Below, one piece after another: positions 30,234-43,430 of a stretch of DNA of 64,000 bases. The first letter of the stretch is position 1, and each line of letters starts with the position of its first letter. A program made the translations under genes and the position numbers. The notes under the pieces were generated by a model. That model was not told the origin of the DNA and did no database searches. It saw nothing but the letters and a program-made list of their open reading frames with translations. The DNA is from Parelaphostrongylus tenuis (lineage: Eukaryota > Nematoda > Chromadorea > Rhabditida > Metastrongylidae), in NCBI GenBank assembly GCA_019055375.1, contig JAHQIW010006092.1, positions 620,001 to 684,000 on the forward strand, given 5' to 3'.

Positions 30234-33200
30234 TTATGGTATAAAGTCAAGATCGACATTTCCGCCGCAGAGGATCAGCACCACCTTCTTCAATCCAAGA
30301 TGTGATGGTGAAGCTTTCAAAAGGCCTGCCAGTGGCACTGCAGCAGAAGGTTCGACACGTTGCTAGAAAATTTGATTCAAATTCAAAATAAATAGTCGTA
30401 ATATTCAGTTCAAGAGCTGTATCGGTAGGCTTTAAACCTTTTATTCCCGCTTTATCAAACTTTATCCTTTTACTCTTAAGTTCAACCGCTTGCCAATTTT
30501 ATAGTAAGAAATGATTACTGAATTGTTTGAATCTCGATTGCTCACTATGATGAAAGAACAATAATTATTTGACACCTCGAAGTAGTCTACTAATCCAAAT
30601 CTCATATTTCCTACCTTCGTACGAGTCCAAATCAGCTTCAGCGCTGCTCGAATCTCACCGTCTGTCTGCAAAAATTGTACTTCTTTGCTTATTACAATCA
30701 GTTTCAACCACAAGCTTCTAAACAATCCTAAGATTGTTCATAACATACCACTGTAATAATGTTGTCTGCACAAGCTTTCAAAATTGGATAACAATATTTG
30801 CCTATTTTCAGAACTCGAATACCGTCTGCGATGGTGTCTACCACATCTCGTTCTGCCGTTAATTCACCTCTTTTAAGATAAGCAGCCAGATCTTTGCCTT
30901 CAGGTTCAACTAGGAACACTGAAATCATGACTACAAACCTTTATTTTGATTTGTGCTCGAGAATGGAATATCTAATTAATAACCCTTGATATCCGGTCGT
31001 ATCTCCGTCACATATGCAACAACCCCGCTCGCCATTCCACCTCCACCTACGGCCAGAAATATTGCGTCAATGTCTGGCAATTGTTCAATAATTTCCGCAC
31101 CAATCGTACCCTTTAATATTTCATTTCGTGAACTGACAATTCATAAACAGAAAAATCAGATTTAGAGTCTTTTAGGGATAACGAGAAGAAGGATATCAGA
31201 ACAACTTACTTGCCCACATATCACATTGGGATCGTCGAAAGGCTCTACGACATAGAATTTGAGATCTTCAGCTAGTCGTGCGCACGTATCCTCTCTGAAA
31301 TAAAGAGCTCGCTATATTGTTAAGTCCTGCAAACATCAATGCTCCGACTCATGCAGATATCCCAAAAAATCAAAGAAATTCAAGTCTTTTTTTTTATTAT
31401 AAGCTTGTTTATCACGTAAAATTGTCACACAGATAAAAACACCATACGAAATTCTTCATGAAGACGTCTATTACTCTATTTTACGTCGGCCTATTTTTGT
31501 TTCACATTCTTTGGAGTTCTGATCTTCAGTTGGAAAAAAGTTCTGGGGCACTTTAATAACATGAGATAATTCCTATGCATATCATGGGAATATTACAGCT
31601 TCTTCTGTAGGATTTTCCCACTGAAGGCCTAGATATTATTCGTCTTTATTTTCAATTGCTGCTACGACGAGTCTACAACAAGCTTAAGAAGAAAAGGCGG
31701 GCTTTTGGTCAACCGAAAGCGCGTTCTGATGAAGCAAGACAATGCCAGACCGCACACGCCAAAAAGACCAAAGGCAAGTTTGATGAATTGGACGAAGTCG
31801 AGGTTCTTCCGCATCCAGCCTGCAGTACAAATTGCGCTCCATCCGGCTTTGAGTCGTTCCATGAAGTTGAAGAAGCACGTCAAGAGTTCTTCAATTTGAT
31901 TGGCGGACCGATAACAGAAAGTCGTAGAAAACAATGGCCTTCATTTTGAAGAACAGTTACTATTGGTTTTGCTTGGAATTCATGAATAAATTTTCATTTT
32001 TTACAAGTGCACCAGAACTTTCTTTCCAATCAAATAGCTAGAGTATTTGGAAAGTTTCTGAGAGATTAATAGGACAAGGTTTTCACTGTGTTAACTTATT
32101 TTCAGTAACTGGATTAATAGCTTTGAAGCCCCAAATTGATACTCTACTTTCTCATATTCGAAATAAAGCCACTTTCAATCAATAACGAAAAACTTTGTGA
32201 AACAAAACTCAAAACCCCCAACAACGAACTATATTCAAAATAATGGAAAACTTTCTATGTAAACAGTAAACAAATCCACATAAAGCTCAACACTATAGCT
32301 CCGAAAAAATCCAATTTGCCTAAACTCAAATCTATCAAATCGCGTCACATTGATACAAAATAGCTGGAAAATCCTCTGTGCTTTGGAACTTTTCTATTCA
32401 TCATCACAATAAACTAGCTTTAATAAAAATACATTTCTCACTTTCATCCGGAAATTTTGTAGTTTCCGTCATTACAATTTAGAATGCGATCTCAACACTT
32501 ATTGCATTCAACCTGTTTCGTCGCGTTCATCCTCTTCAAGGGTCTTCGCAAAATTTCATGTACTGTTTCGGCTGCTGCTTGAGTAGTTCGACATGATCTC
32601 GTATAATGCTAGTCAAGACAAATCTTCTTACAATCTTGGAAAAGCTGAGTAAGGAGTTCTTCAAGGCGTGTTCATCACTTTTGCTTTCTGACACACAGCA
32701 TCACTGTTCTTTTCGTATATCATTCCAGAGTAATTTGAATTTTTGGCCGCTCAATCGAAACTTTGCTATCTTAAATTTAAGATAATGAAATGGATTTTTT
32801 AAGACCTTTTTTTTGTTTAATTACACAGTAATTATTGTGCTTGAGTTCTTATTGAAAAAGAAATAATTTAGTTACTCAGCCAAGTAGGAACTTTACCACC
32901 ATATTAAAATTTTGGTACGATTTAGGAATAATCTGAAATTTCAAATCTCGATAGGAGTGTTTTCGACTTTTTGTGTTGAAAAAGGACTATAACCTTTTAC
33001 ATGCTAAAGATGGATTGAGCACGTACGGATAGAGCCAGATTATCAACAGATCAGTGCCTTATGCCTCAAAGGAGACTTCCTATCAACTCACAAATCACTA
33101 GGGTTAAATTACAGCCTTTCTTCTTCTAGAACAATAAAATCATAAGTAAATAGATCATCTCGCTTATAAACGCTGAAGAAAATATATAAATACCAAAGAG

Positions 33201-36200
33201 TTACTACTGTTTCCCCGTAAAAACTAAAAATCATCGAGAAATAGATAGATTGCATCGCCGTTTTACCTGCTCTTCACCGTTGAATCACACAATTCAAGTT
33301 TAGCCCCATACTCCATCATTGCTTCCATTTTTGACGGAGGAGCATTCCTTGGAACAGCCACGTGACACGGCAATCCGACTTGTGAAGCAGCCCAAGCCAA
33401 ACCCTGACCATGGTTACCGGACGAATGAGTGACCCAGAATAAACCAATTCTTTCAAAAAAAAAAAAAGACCATGTAGGACAAATATGATTAGTTTTTCAG
33501 ACACCGGCATAGAATTTTATTATTTATAATTTTGCATCTCTTTCTAATACTCTCTATATATAACATCTTGGCACAACGTGATTTAGATTAATACTAAAAA
33601 AAATTTCACGAAACCATCACCAAAGCATTGGCAATTGTTCATCTAAAAGACTTCTTTTCTAAAATCCAGCCTAAAAATCACCTATAAGGGATACTTTTCA
33701 ATTGGAGAGACATATTTTACCAAAGATGATCCGTCAATGCAAGTCCTTACCACTCCATGAATCGCTTGTTCATCTTTCACTTTTTGTACGGCATTTAGTG
33801 CTCCTCGTGCTTTGAAGCTACCGGTTTTCTGTAGATGTTCGCACTTCATAAACACCTGACATCCTTAAAAACGATCACAGTGGCTTACTAGTTATAAATG
33901 TTTTATTAAAATGGAATTTCGTTCTTCAGACGAGCATAATACCATTGTAGCATCGTTCTTCAAATAATACGCAGGTTAAATTGAGAACGAAAAACACTTC
34001 TTTCTCAAGCCTTTGCTCAAACAACTTATTTCATCAGGCAGTGGCAATAAGTAAAATGAAAACATTCTTGCCCATCAAAGTTCAAGTGATGCTAGGCATT
34101 TGTAGTGAATAGTAATTCAATCGATTAGTACTTTCAGAAGTAAGAAACCAACAACATTATGGCACTTTCAAAGAGTCTAGCCAACAGTGAAATTAGATTA
34201 GATGAAATAACTTGTTTAATTTACAAGAGTTGATCCAACAAGAAGCTTGACTCGCCAATTACATGAATTTGACTCCTTGACCATGCTTTACTACAAATGA
34301 CTGGCAATACGGACCAAAATTTCAATTTTATTGTGCTACCAATGTTGGTAGTAAGATATTTTCTCTGAACGGAATATGATCTAATGATTGTAAGGCGCTA
34401 TTTCTATTCATAATTGAGAGATATTCTATCACAGTTATCACGGAGCAAGATCGAATATATTTTTATCTACCATAAATCAATATGATTCATTTACGAGGAG
34501 GTTGATAGTAAAGCTACAGAGGATATTTGAAAACATTTGTTTGATTCTGCTGTGAACTGAAATCTGAGGTGTTATATGAATTCCATGGTATAGTGAGTGA
34601 TTAGTAATGCAGTTAATCAGGAAGCAAAGCTCTAATTCGGCACTCATCCTTAGTGCTCTCAGTTTAACATGCTCTAACTTGGCAATATCCAGATTTACAA
34701 GGAGAATTGGATACAATTCCGTTATCGGAAAGGGTTTTTCAAAAAAAGTTTTTTTGCTTGACCAAGGACATCCATTGGGCTGTTGGTTATCATTCGAAAT
34801 CTTAATCACTGTGAATCCAAAAATGTGCTTGTTTTTTTTTTTGGAAGGACCTCTTTATAGCGTTCTAGCATTGAAAATGAAATTAAATTTGACACACTCT
34901 ACGCGCTTTTATTATTATGCTTGCAATTAGCTGGAAGCACGAAAGACATATGATCATGTAGTGGAAGTTTTGAGTATAATATTCATACCTTTATCTCGAG
35001 TGCTTTGTTTAGACCACGCTCAAATTTCAATATATCCTTTCATCAGTATTTCAGCCAACATGTCATGTGGTCTGGTAAGAGCTCTTGTACAGCCCGAGAC
35101 ACGTGTTTCGTCCTTACAGACTCAGCCGGGCAGAACCCGTCGTCTGTCAATCTTTTTATAGTCAGTTCTCTCTCGGGAGCGTTACACTCCTTATAGAGAG
35201 TTATCGACGACGTACGCTTTACAATTCATACGTTTTTTTCGGAGGTTCTTTCAAAGCGAGAACAATCTTGAGTTCAATAACAAGAATCGCGCTCCATATG
35301 TGTCGCACCTGCGTGGTCCACTACTGATCGCGCTATAGACCCACAGCCGCCACACATCACAGCCGACAAGCCATACTCGGCATGTTTGAAGCTCAATCTT
35401 ATCCTTCCTGCTGCATTGCAGTGAAACGGTCTATATAGAAGACAAGCACACTTTCGGAATCGCCAAAACTTACGCTATCGAATTATTACTGACAATTTGT
35501 TAAATAAGTTCTCTTCTGCGAAAAATACGCGTGTGTGAAACACTGCCCCATTTCCTTTGCTATACAGCTGTAAAGAGACCTTTTATGAAACCAAATACAT
35601 TCTGAAAATGCCGAGATTAAAGCTATTATATACTTTGTGACTGTCTGGGGAAAAGCTCTATCCGGCGAAGTATAAACACGATAGCGCGCCTCGCGTATGA
35701 AACAAAATTTTACCTCTACTGCTAGCGTTGTAAGAAGGCCTTATTGAGAAACACGTATGTTTTGGATTCACAATACTTTGAGCTTCCAAATGGTTACTAC
35801 TAGTTCAAGGAAAAGTCTTTGTTAGCGAGAAAGGTCGCTTCAAAATACCCTTTAAGACAACGGAATTGTACCAATAATCGTTTCGAGAAGCATTTTACGA
35901 CATTCATAAAGACGACAAGCTCCTCAAGTAACGGTCGATGCAACACGCGAAATAATCGAAAACCCTTTGAGATGATGAATGAAGGAAACGGATAGGGGGG
36001 CCGGAATTCGTACAATAAATGTAATAACGAATAATGTAAAAGCCAAAAAAAATGCTCTCTTTTCATTGAAAAAACAATAGTGTCTCTAAAATATTATATG
36101 ATTCAACATAGTCCGATAGAACGCTTTAAGCTCTTCAAAGGTCTGGTATGACATCTCGAGTAGCAGGCGTACGTTTCGGCTTTCTTGCAAGCCTCACCAG

Positions 36201-37010
36201 TACCACATACCACTCAGCTGCTTTCCTGCTGTTATCAGAAATCATCGCCGAGGAAGTATCACTCCACGTCAAGTGAAATGACCATTTGGTGTTGCGTTCT
36301 TTCAAAGTGATTGATTGTCCATTGCTTGGCTAACGACCGTTATGGAGCACATGTAACGATACTTCTCAATCCCGTTTTTCGAAACCTCACTAAAAAAATT
36401 CAGCATGGCCTGATAGAGTGTTATAGCCTTTGAGAGGCCTGGTATGGCATCTTTAGTGGTAGACGTACGTTTCGACTTTCTAGTCGACTGTAAAGGTATC
36501 GTTACATGTGCTTTTATGACAGCCGTAAGCCATGAAATCGACAACCATCACTCCGAAAGATCGCAACATCAAATGATCATTTCACCTGACATGGAGTGAT
36601 ACTTCGTGGGCAATGATTCTTAGTAGTTATAGGGACGAGCAATCGAATGGTTTGTGGTATTGATGAGGCTTGCGAGAAAGCCGCAATGTACGTCTACCAC
36701 TAGAGATGCCATACTAGACCTCTGAAAGGCATGAAAGATCCTATTAGACTGTTTGAATTTCTAAGTGTGGTCCAAGAAAAGTTGATTGGAAGGTGCTAAA
36801 TGGTTTAAAAAAACTTTAACGAGGCATAGCATTCACACCAGACCACGTCTTTTTCTCACTAAAGTGTTCACCACTCCGTCAGGAAATGTTTCCACCACAC
36901 ATCCTACCTGCGATCCGATCGATGCTTTTGCACGTGATGATTGGCGTTCGATGAATTCTTCCTGCAAATCTTTCCTGAGCCTTTTTCACATCTTCTGCAC
37001 GAATTCCCAT
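30234..37010 (-). CDS. SRR: Serine racemase / threonine dehydratase-like PLP enzyme
   Basis: Fold-type II PLP enzyme of the serine racemase family, which interconverts L- and D-serine and can also dehydrate serine. Proposed exons in transcript order: 37010-36908, 33863-33751, 33433-33267, 31294-31210, 31110-30984, 30918-30749, 30665-30615, 30362-30234 (TAA). These join in frame to 314 residues, the usual family length. Motifs: IRAEDVKKAQERFAGRIHRTP at the N-terminus, QKTGSFKARGALNAV with the Schiff-base Lys, THSSGNHGQ substrate loop, AVGGGGMASG phosphate-binding loop, IADGIRVLKIG, RVEPSAAVPLAG, and LCGGNVDL at the C-terminus, where most relatives have Ser before GGN. One boundary is odd: exon 3 must begin at 33433 for frame and homology, but the genome shows TTCTGG instead of an AG acceptor there. 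Introns 1 (3 kb) and 3 (2 kb) hold repeats and a mariner relic. Confidence 0.93.
31640..31990 (+). pseudogene. Mariner-type transposase relic in a serine racemase intron
   Basis: Opposite strand to the host gene. Across shifted frames it shows LMKQDNARPHT (family DNARPH box with the second catalytic Asp), KRPKASL, and then a VLPHPACS segment in the other frame, followed by KTVLEFFNLIGG-like remnants. At least one frame change lies between the two motifs, near 31790. Only the C-terminal half is present. Confidence 0.75.
32500..32670 (-). repeat. SINE-like repeat (family D) in intron 3
   Basis: 'ggctgctgcttgagtagttcg', 'aatgctagtcaagacaaat' and 'cttcttacaatcttgg' match copies near 41890, 49545 and 57225. 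Confidence 0.6.
34690..35690. repeat. Cluster of single foldback arms (families A and B) in intron 1
   Basis: 34700-34870 carries a family A left arm ('ttggttatcattcgaaatctt', 'cctctttatagcgttct'). 35060-35225 carries a family B arm ('gacacgtgtttcgtccttac', 'tatcgacgacgtacgctttac'). 35400-35680 carries family A core and right-arm pieces ('gctatcgaattattactgac'). Pairing is incomplete, so these may be eroded or nested copies. Confidence 0.6.
36105..36775. repeat. Foldback element (family E) in intron 1
   Basis: The left arm, about 36110-36300, pairs with 36560-36775. 'ttcggctttcttgcaagcctc' is inverted as 'gaggcttgcgagaaagccgc', and 'gtatcactccacgtcaagtga' pairs with 'cacctgacatggagtgatac'. 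A third, directly repeated segment with 'ggtagacgtacgtttcgact' lies in the middle (36400-36510). The right end stops about 130 bp from the splice donor of exon 1. Confidence 0.8.
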
Positions 37011-37790
37011 CTGTAGATTAGAGTCATAACTATAAAGCACATTTTGGCGTCAATATAAAACGTATCATCAAGGTGAAAAGCTGTTCACAAGTTAAGGCTC
37101 ATACATTCAAAGTTAACGTCTAAGCAATTTCATGACAACATCAGAAACCATGTACAATATTCATTGAGTCAAAAACTAAAGGCGCTTCACTTCATGGATT
37201 TAGAAGTGCTAAAATCTCAAAAACTTCTCCAATTCTAAAGGGGTTTTTCATTGTTACATAGATTTTTGTTCACTTTTGTCCTATATAAAAGAGCAAATCA
37301 AATGCGAATACAATGAATTTCTATTCCGGCAATCTATTTCTTTGTGCACTTGGCCACATAACACTGTATTTCAGCTTATGAATGTTATTTTTCACTCAGA
37401 AACTCCTGTAACCTTGTGGTCGAATAAGACTTAGGTGTGTTTCCAATAAGGGCGTTACCAAGAGTGTCGAAAGATTGACAATTACTGCTTTACTGGTTTG
37501 AGTTCTCAATGTCTGCCATGAATAGAACTTGCTTTGCTGAACTGAGCTGACCAAATGCACTACGTGTTTAACATGTGACATCCGCACTTTGACAAAAACA
37601 CGTTCGGTTCATTCAAGTACAGAATTCACAAAATAACTCACCACAAATCAATAATCACTAATGGGCAGAATTAAGCACAACTACACTGGGAAGAAATAAA
37701 GGATAAAAAATGATGAAGCTCTCGGCGCTGATCAATCCCTGAGGGACGCACCATGTGTTCGTCTTTGTTTTTCAACTTCGTTCGAGATAA
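37011..37790. other. Upstream flank of the serine racemase-like gene
   Basis: Would contain the promoter on the minus strand. No motif can be assigned and no repeat or exon is recognised. Confidence 0.4.
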
Positions 37791-37794
37791 TTGT

Positions 37795-38005
37795 ATTCGT
37801 ATCTGGCCTTTAGAATGACTCGCGGTGACCTCTCACTGTATCACTCAGTGCCGCCAATCCTCTCACACAAATCGCGACAAGTCCTGCATCAAATAACCGA
37901 ACCGTGAGGGATGGATAGCTTGGTGAGCCATGAGCGCTAGATCGAACCATGGACCCTGTGTGCGAAGCAGAGCACCTCTAACCACTGCGCCACATGCGGA
38001 TTCAG
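37795..38005 (-). repeat. tRNA-derived SINE (family C)
   Basis: The minus-strand head 'gcatgtggcgcagtggttaga' (about 37975-37995) is followed by the conserved 'catggctcaccaagc..ccctcacgg' and 'cactgagtgatacagtgagag' segments. The copies at 5715, 17370, 39940 and 62640 have the same order. Confidence 0.7.
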
Positions 38006-39600
38006 TAATGTTTGTAAAAATGCTCATAAAGGTTTGTAAATTACTACAGATATGCGTTTTTGACTTCAATATAATAACGTAATAGATCAGAATGTTCTGA
38101 ATTTCTTTATAACAAATAAAAAGGAAAAATAGAGCTACATTGTAGAAAAGGATGATCAGTGGTAATTAACAAGACAAAGCATGACAACTACGAATAAGAA
38201 ATGATTGCTATAAAGCAATAACAATCAAAATGCAACGGAGAACCTCTAACTTTTCAACTCTCCATTTTTATCTGTTTTTTTTTTCTTGTAGCAGAAGACG
38301 ATGCGAAATACCTGGGAAATGATGGGATATGAGCGAAAAAAGAATGAAAAAAGAAAACGAAAATGCCCACTATCTAGTGGGCTTTTTCAAGGGCTGACTC
38401 AGTGACGCAAGCTATTATCGAACAAACGGCTGCCTTTAGAGCGCGCTCTGTGTGACTGACTCATCAAATGACAATTACTTCGATAGTTGAACGAGTTGCC
38501 CGATGTGCCTATGGCCGAGTGGTTAGTGTAATGCTTGGCACTACTCAAAGCAAAGTTTGACTTCTCCGCTCCCTCTCCCCAACACTTTCCGGAAATCAAT
38601 AGAGAATAACCTACGAACGCCCCAGCCTGGGTCCTCTCCTGATTGCAGAATGTGCTCAACCACTATTCTAGGACATTCATAAGGAAAATAAGTCTTCGAT
38701 CAAGAGGAAAAAAGGGAAGAAGGATTGAATGCGATGTCGATGACTCAATATTTGAAGGACCAATTATCAGTGTATCAGGCAAAAAGAGTTGCCATATTCA
38801 CAGATACACAGTATTGTTAAAATCATCAGCCACTTGTAAGCTCCACAAAACTCCGAGCTGTTCTCCACAAACAGCCTTTTCATCCCTTGTGACGCAGTAA
38901 TTACTAACTTGAAATAGAATACTTGACTATGTACTACTTTGCCACGCTGGTCTTTTCACGTGAACGAGGAAAACAACTCGTTTGGTTTATAAGTGTTTAC
39001 AATAACAATACAATAGCAGTTTGACGTTGAGCGAAAAGGCACGAACGAACTTGAATGAATAACTGGACCACTGGAACTAGGGAACTAGAGTAGTGGGGTG
39101 AAGCTTACATAGGGAACGACGACGAAGTCTTAATTTGATAAAACTACACTAAAGGTTAAGCACAAAGGGTTACAGGCGCACAAGCTATGGGAATGACACA
39201 AAGAGCTACAAGTGCATACTTCGATGTGAAAGGTTCAAAATGTCATGCATGTGAAAGCGATGCTATCGCATCATTGAAAAGGTGATGGGAAAGCAATGTA
39301 ATAGTTTGTAGGAAAGGTCATGTAAAACCATATCACATCTTGAGTTGAAGATTCAAATAAGTCTGGTTAATCTAGCAAGCTCACGAGAATACAGAAATAG
39401 GAACTATTTGTAGAACAGTCCTTATATACCTCTACAAAGTAGGAGATTGATGTAACTAGAGTGAATTTCTATGATGACAGCTACACCTAATGTGCTTATC
39501 AGCTCGGAACTCCGAATGACTCGGAATACACGGTAATTAACTTGTTAGACAAACAACTAACTCCGTGATTTTGTTTTAAAGGTAGTTAATACTTAAGCCT
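38006..39600. repeat. Intergenic, one tRNA-like fragment
   Basis: 38503-38560 reads 'cctatggccgagtggttagtg', a strong tRNA box A with no readable acceptor stem or box B at proper spacing; treated as a SINE head. The remainder shows no gene. Confidence 0.5.
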
Positions 39601-39609
39601 TTCCCAGTA

Positions 39610-40125
39610 ATCACGAATCCTTTAACACATTCTCCATAAGGGCGCATGAAGTGCGGTGGTCAGAGGTGCAAAGCAGTAAATGAGGGACCAGTAATCAGTT
39701 TCATTTCTCTCAGGTCTCAACAAGCTTTCTATATGCCTTATAGTGTCAGTCAATCGGTACCACGCTTGCCTACGAAGATAAATACACCCAGGGTAACTCA
39801 CTGTTTTCCCTCGGATCATGTGCACAGATTTCGGTGCATAATCAGAAGAATCTCCAACAATACGTGATTTGATGGGGCGCCACGCTTCACAAGTGCATCA
39901 GTCATAAGAGAGTTAAGCATCTATAAAAGTTATTGAATGCATATCTGGTCTTAATAAAGACTCGTGAAAGTTAAGTGGTGTATCAACTCAGTGTTTTTTT
40001 TTCGGACAGTCTGTTACCACCATGGCGCTGGACAGATGGAAGGTTTAGTAAGCCTGGGACGCGGGATCCATCAGCGACTATGTGTTGTTGCCGAGCACCT
40101 TTAACCGCTGTGCCACACGCGGCTT
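39610..40125 (-). repeat. Two SINE units (family C related)
   Basis: 39640-39840 is a diverged copy. 39935-40125 is clearer, with minus-strand head 'gtgtggcacagcggttaaagg' (about 40100-40122) and 'ccatctgtccagcgcc' / 'ctgagttgatacacc' downstream. Confidence 0.6.
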
Positions 40126-40289
40126 TTCAAGCAGTAATAAAAAACCAGAATAAAGAAAAAATTTCCTCAAAAAATGCATCAATGTTGACAAAAGTGTCTG
40201 CTACTTATAAGTTTAGAAAATACAGTGATTGATGGTAATAACGACTTAATGAACATCTTATATTCACGTGTATTGTACTGTATAAGTGC

Positions 40290-40440
40290 CCATAATAGAC
40301 CATATGCATGGTTCAAAAACAGTTATCAGAAATGTTGAAATTTAAGGTGGTCTAAAGAAATAATCAAAACGAATGATATGATATTTTACGATTACCAGTC
40401 AAGAGCAATCGGATATACACCATTGCCTGTTTCATGATTT
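40290..40440. repeat. Solo arm of foldback family B
   Basis: 'aaaggtggtctaaagaaataa'-like sequence followed by 'ccagtcaagagcaatcggat' matches the inner part of the 10645-11285 element ('ccagccaagagcaatcgag'). Confidence 0.6.
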
Positions 40441-40735
40441 TTATGTTAAAACAGCGTTCTGACTTATCGGATTGAGAGCAAACACCTAGTCTGGCGTAGT
40501 ACTTATACGTAGCCACACCTTCTGAAACAGAATGTCATTCACAAGGCAGGTCGTGGTTGAAAATCAACCAGTTCTCTTGAACGTGATGAAGATCGTTTGA
40601 TGCCTTTTTTTTACAGACCTGTTCCAAGCTTCCATTATATCTTCGGCTCAGATCCCTCTCTGCAGATAGGAGTCCATTATTTATAAGCGTTACATTTGTC
40701 ATTAGTACGAGATGTATTAACGATTCACTGTTTTC

Positions 40736-41360
40736 TTCATGAAGAACGACCTAGCCACAAGGTCAAGCAAAAAGAAACGGGCGGCTTGGGGAGCGTTTGA
40801 GAGCATAGAGGATGTAGTGAAGAGAACAAAACACATCCGACTCCGCGTCCATCTTTGAGACTCGACGGTTATTCCTGCCCTAAGGCATGCAGTGGAAACG
40901 TGGTTCTACGTAAGCAGGATGAAAGACCACCGGGAGCTACTAGACGTGCAGTTGAGAGGTCGATGTTAGGAGTATCCCGTATCTTGCAAGTAAGACAAAG
41001 AATTCGAAGTTCCGACCTACATCGTCGATCAAAGGTCAAGGATACCGTTGTACACGCTAGGATATCGAAAATAAGGTGAGCCGGACACGTAATGCGCTTC
41101 AACGACGATCGATGCACGAGAGCCGGTGCCGACTGGATTCCTCGAAGTGTCAAGCGCTCCACAGGAAGACCATCGACCCAATGGTCCGATTTCTTCTCTA
41201 AAAGCTTAGAAGAAAAATATGATGCTCAGCGAACCTCCTAGAGCGAGGAGGATCCACTGGGCTACTCTTGAGCGCGATAAGGAAAAATGGAAATGTTCCT
41301 GGTACCCGCTCGGGTCACTCAACGATCACGGCAAGAAAGGTAACAGGCGACAGGTGATTT
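40736..41360 (+). mobile_element. 3' fragment of an RTE retrotransposon
   Basis: About 620 bp corresponding to the C-terminal end and 3' tail of the elements at 17705 and 60296. Pieces readable in shifting frames: KKRAAWGAFESIEDVVKRT, HIRLRVHL, RARRIHWATLERDKEKWK; ending in 'aggtaacaggcgacaggtgat'. It is more diverged than the other two copies and severely 5' truncated. Confidence 0.85.
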
Positions 41361-43430
41361 TTTATGAGCAGGCACGAGGTTGTTACTATGTCATTTTATG
41401 TTCTCTATTATTGGCATTTCAACAAAATTCTGTATTTTCAGGACCCTCAGAGAGTTATATGATCTGCCAAAAAGAGTGGAAAATGTGTAAAATATGCATC
41501 GGTGATGCCTGGAAAGAAGTTGCCCCTCATGCAATTGAAACATAAGTGTTGAGATTTTTTTTTGCAAAAACAGTGGATATCTTTAGGTGACCAGATTGCC
41601 AACCAACTCTACCTAATCAGGCTATAAAAGAGGCTAAATCCGTCATTACGTCAACTAGTGTCCACGAACACTGCAATAACAGCCCCGTGTCTGCTTGACA
41701 TGAAAACAATAAACGAGTGATCACTGCAGACATTAACAGAACTTTTTTTTTGTAATAACAACAATTCATACAATTCAACTCGACCACAAACCATGTTGAC
41801 GTTGAAGCACATATACAGTTCGTTCAAATGAAAATTTTTTAGCATTTTAGCGCTTTATTCGATCCGTCATCACAGTTTTTTTTTCACTGTGCGGATCCCA
41901 GCACTTCTAGCATTCAATTCGTTTTGTCTTCTTCTTGAATGGCGCAGAATAGTGACTGAGCGAGTCTCCTTGCAATCTCGAGGATAAACTTGCTGTGCAA
42001 TCCATAGGGCGTTGTTATTGACTGCCGGAGAGTGTTGGGGTAGAGCTCGGCTCCACGCGCGTTGCGACGAGCATCAAAACCACTCGGCCACGGCGCCTCT
42101 CAAATGAGAAACACTCAAAACACTTCATGATAAATTCAGGAGCTATCTAAAACAGGATTCAACATTACGTAGCCGCCGCCGATATCGTAGCGGCTGAAAA
42201 ATGGTGAATTCCCGTGATTTAATCATTTATAGTAACTTTTTCTATAATAAAGTATAAATCTTCAACATCCAGAGGTCTTGTAAAATTGAGAACTTGAGAA
42301 ACTTAAGGAAGCGTTACTATGATTAACAAGAGTTAAAAAATTTTTATCATATGCCACAATTTCGGCTATATTTTACCTGCCATGCACAATGATGTCGAAA
42401 CCTGTAAATATTTAACAAAGTATGTCGACTTTGATATCGCATTTTTTGCCTAACTATGATGCTACACGACATTTGTAGCCTGTATTAACAACTGAAAAAG
42501 AAAAAGTGAACTACTGGCTCAATATTCAAACTTTTCATGCTCTACAGAAGGCAAAATGCGAATTTCAACAAATCGAGATGATTTTCGTTACTCGCATGAC
42601 TTTCAAAGTTGGCAGCCTGTTATAACTGTAGGAGAGGCTTGTCTCTATCACTTGGAAAGGGAATAATTACTTTCCTAAACTTTAGTTTTCATTGTAAGCT
42701 TGCTTGGAAAGCAAACCACAAAATAAGTCAACTGTTTGACTGTCGTGAAGGTGAAAAAACTTGCCCTTTTGGTGAAGACCTCCAAGATGTGGTAGTTTTA
42801 CCATGATTCATAAGGCTCACGATGAGCTGGTAAATGTTTGTCGAACGGTAAAAACTGCTCTCGCATAAGTTGGAAATAGTTTTGACCAACAGGTAGAAAA
42901 TTGGCAGCTTCAATAAAAGAGTGGGATAGGTTTAATTTCCAGCATAGAGAGCGTAGCAATTATTTTATGATTCTTAAGGGGAATTCTGGCAGTTTCACTT
43001 AGACCGTTGTATAAGCCATCTCTTTTGCGATGTTATCGTCATTTCAAACTACCTCCGTCACTTTCTCATTTTCGTTTCTCATGCTCATTCACTGATCTCC
43101 ATGACCATGCCAGCTGACGACGCCTTCAACCTCATTCTCGCAAATTCTCATCGGGAGTGGCAACGGAGAACTTACACCGGTTGAACTGGATGTAGAAGAG
43201 GCTGAAGAAAGCAGATTTAAGAAAACATGAATGCATTGCCGACGTGAGTAATAAGTAGTCAGGTGACGTAACCCCAGACAACCTCCTTCACTTTTATGAA
43301 AGTAAAAATGGCAAATAGACAGCCAGTAGAGCAGTGAATGAGACCGGAAGGCTTTTCTGAATTGCTGACTGATACATAGAAGCTAGTCTCAAACGAGACT
43401 AACACATACGCTATGAAGAAAGATGTGACC
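41361..43430. repeat. Intergenic, one SINE-like unit
   Basis: 41890-42105 is a family D copy ending in a tRNA-like head on the minus strand ('ggcgccgtggccgagtggttt'). Nothing else is recognised. The ORF at 42609-42806 shows no conserved motif. Confidence 0.5.

Noticed and set aside
36786..37016. 76-residue plus-strand ORF
   Set aside because: It is antisense to the first exon of the serine racemase-like gene, whose minus-strand translation has clear family motifs.
38503..38575. tRNA gene with box A 'tggccgagtggttag'
   Set aside because: No matching acceptor stem or box B at correct distance.
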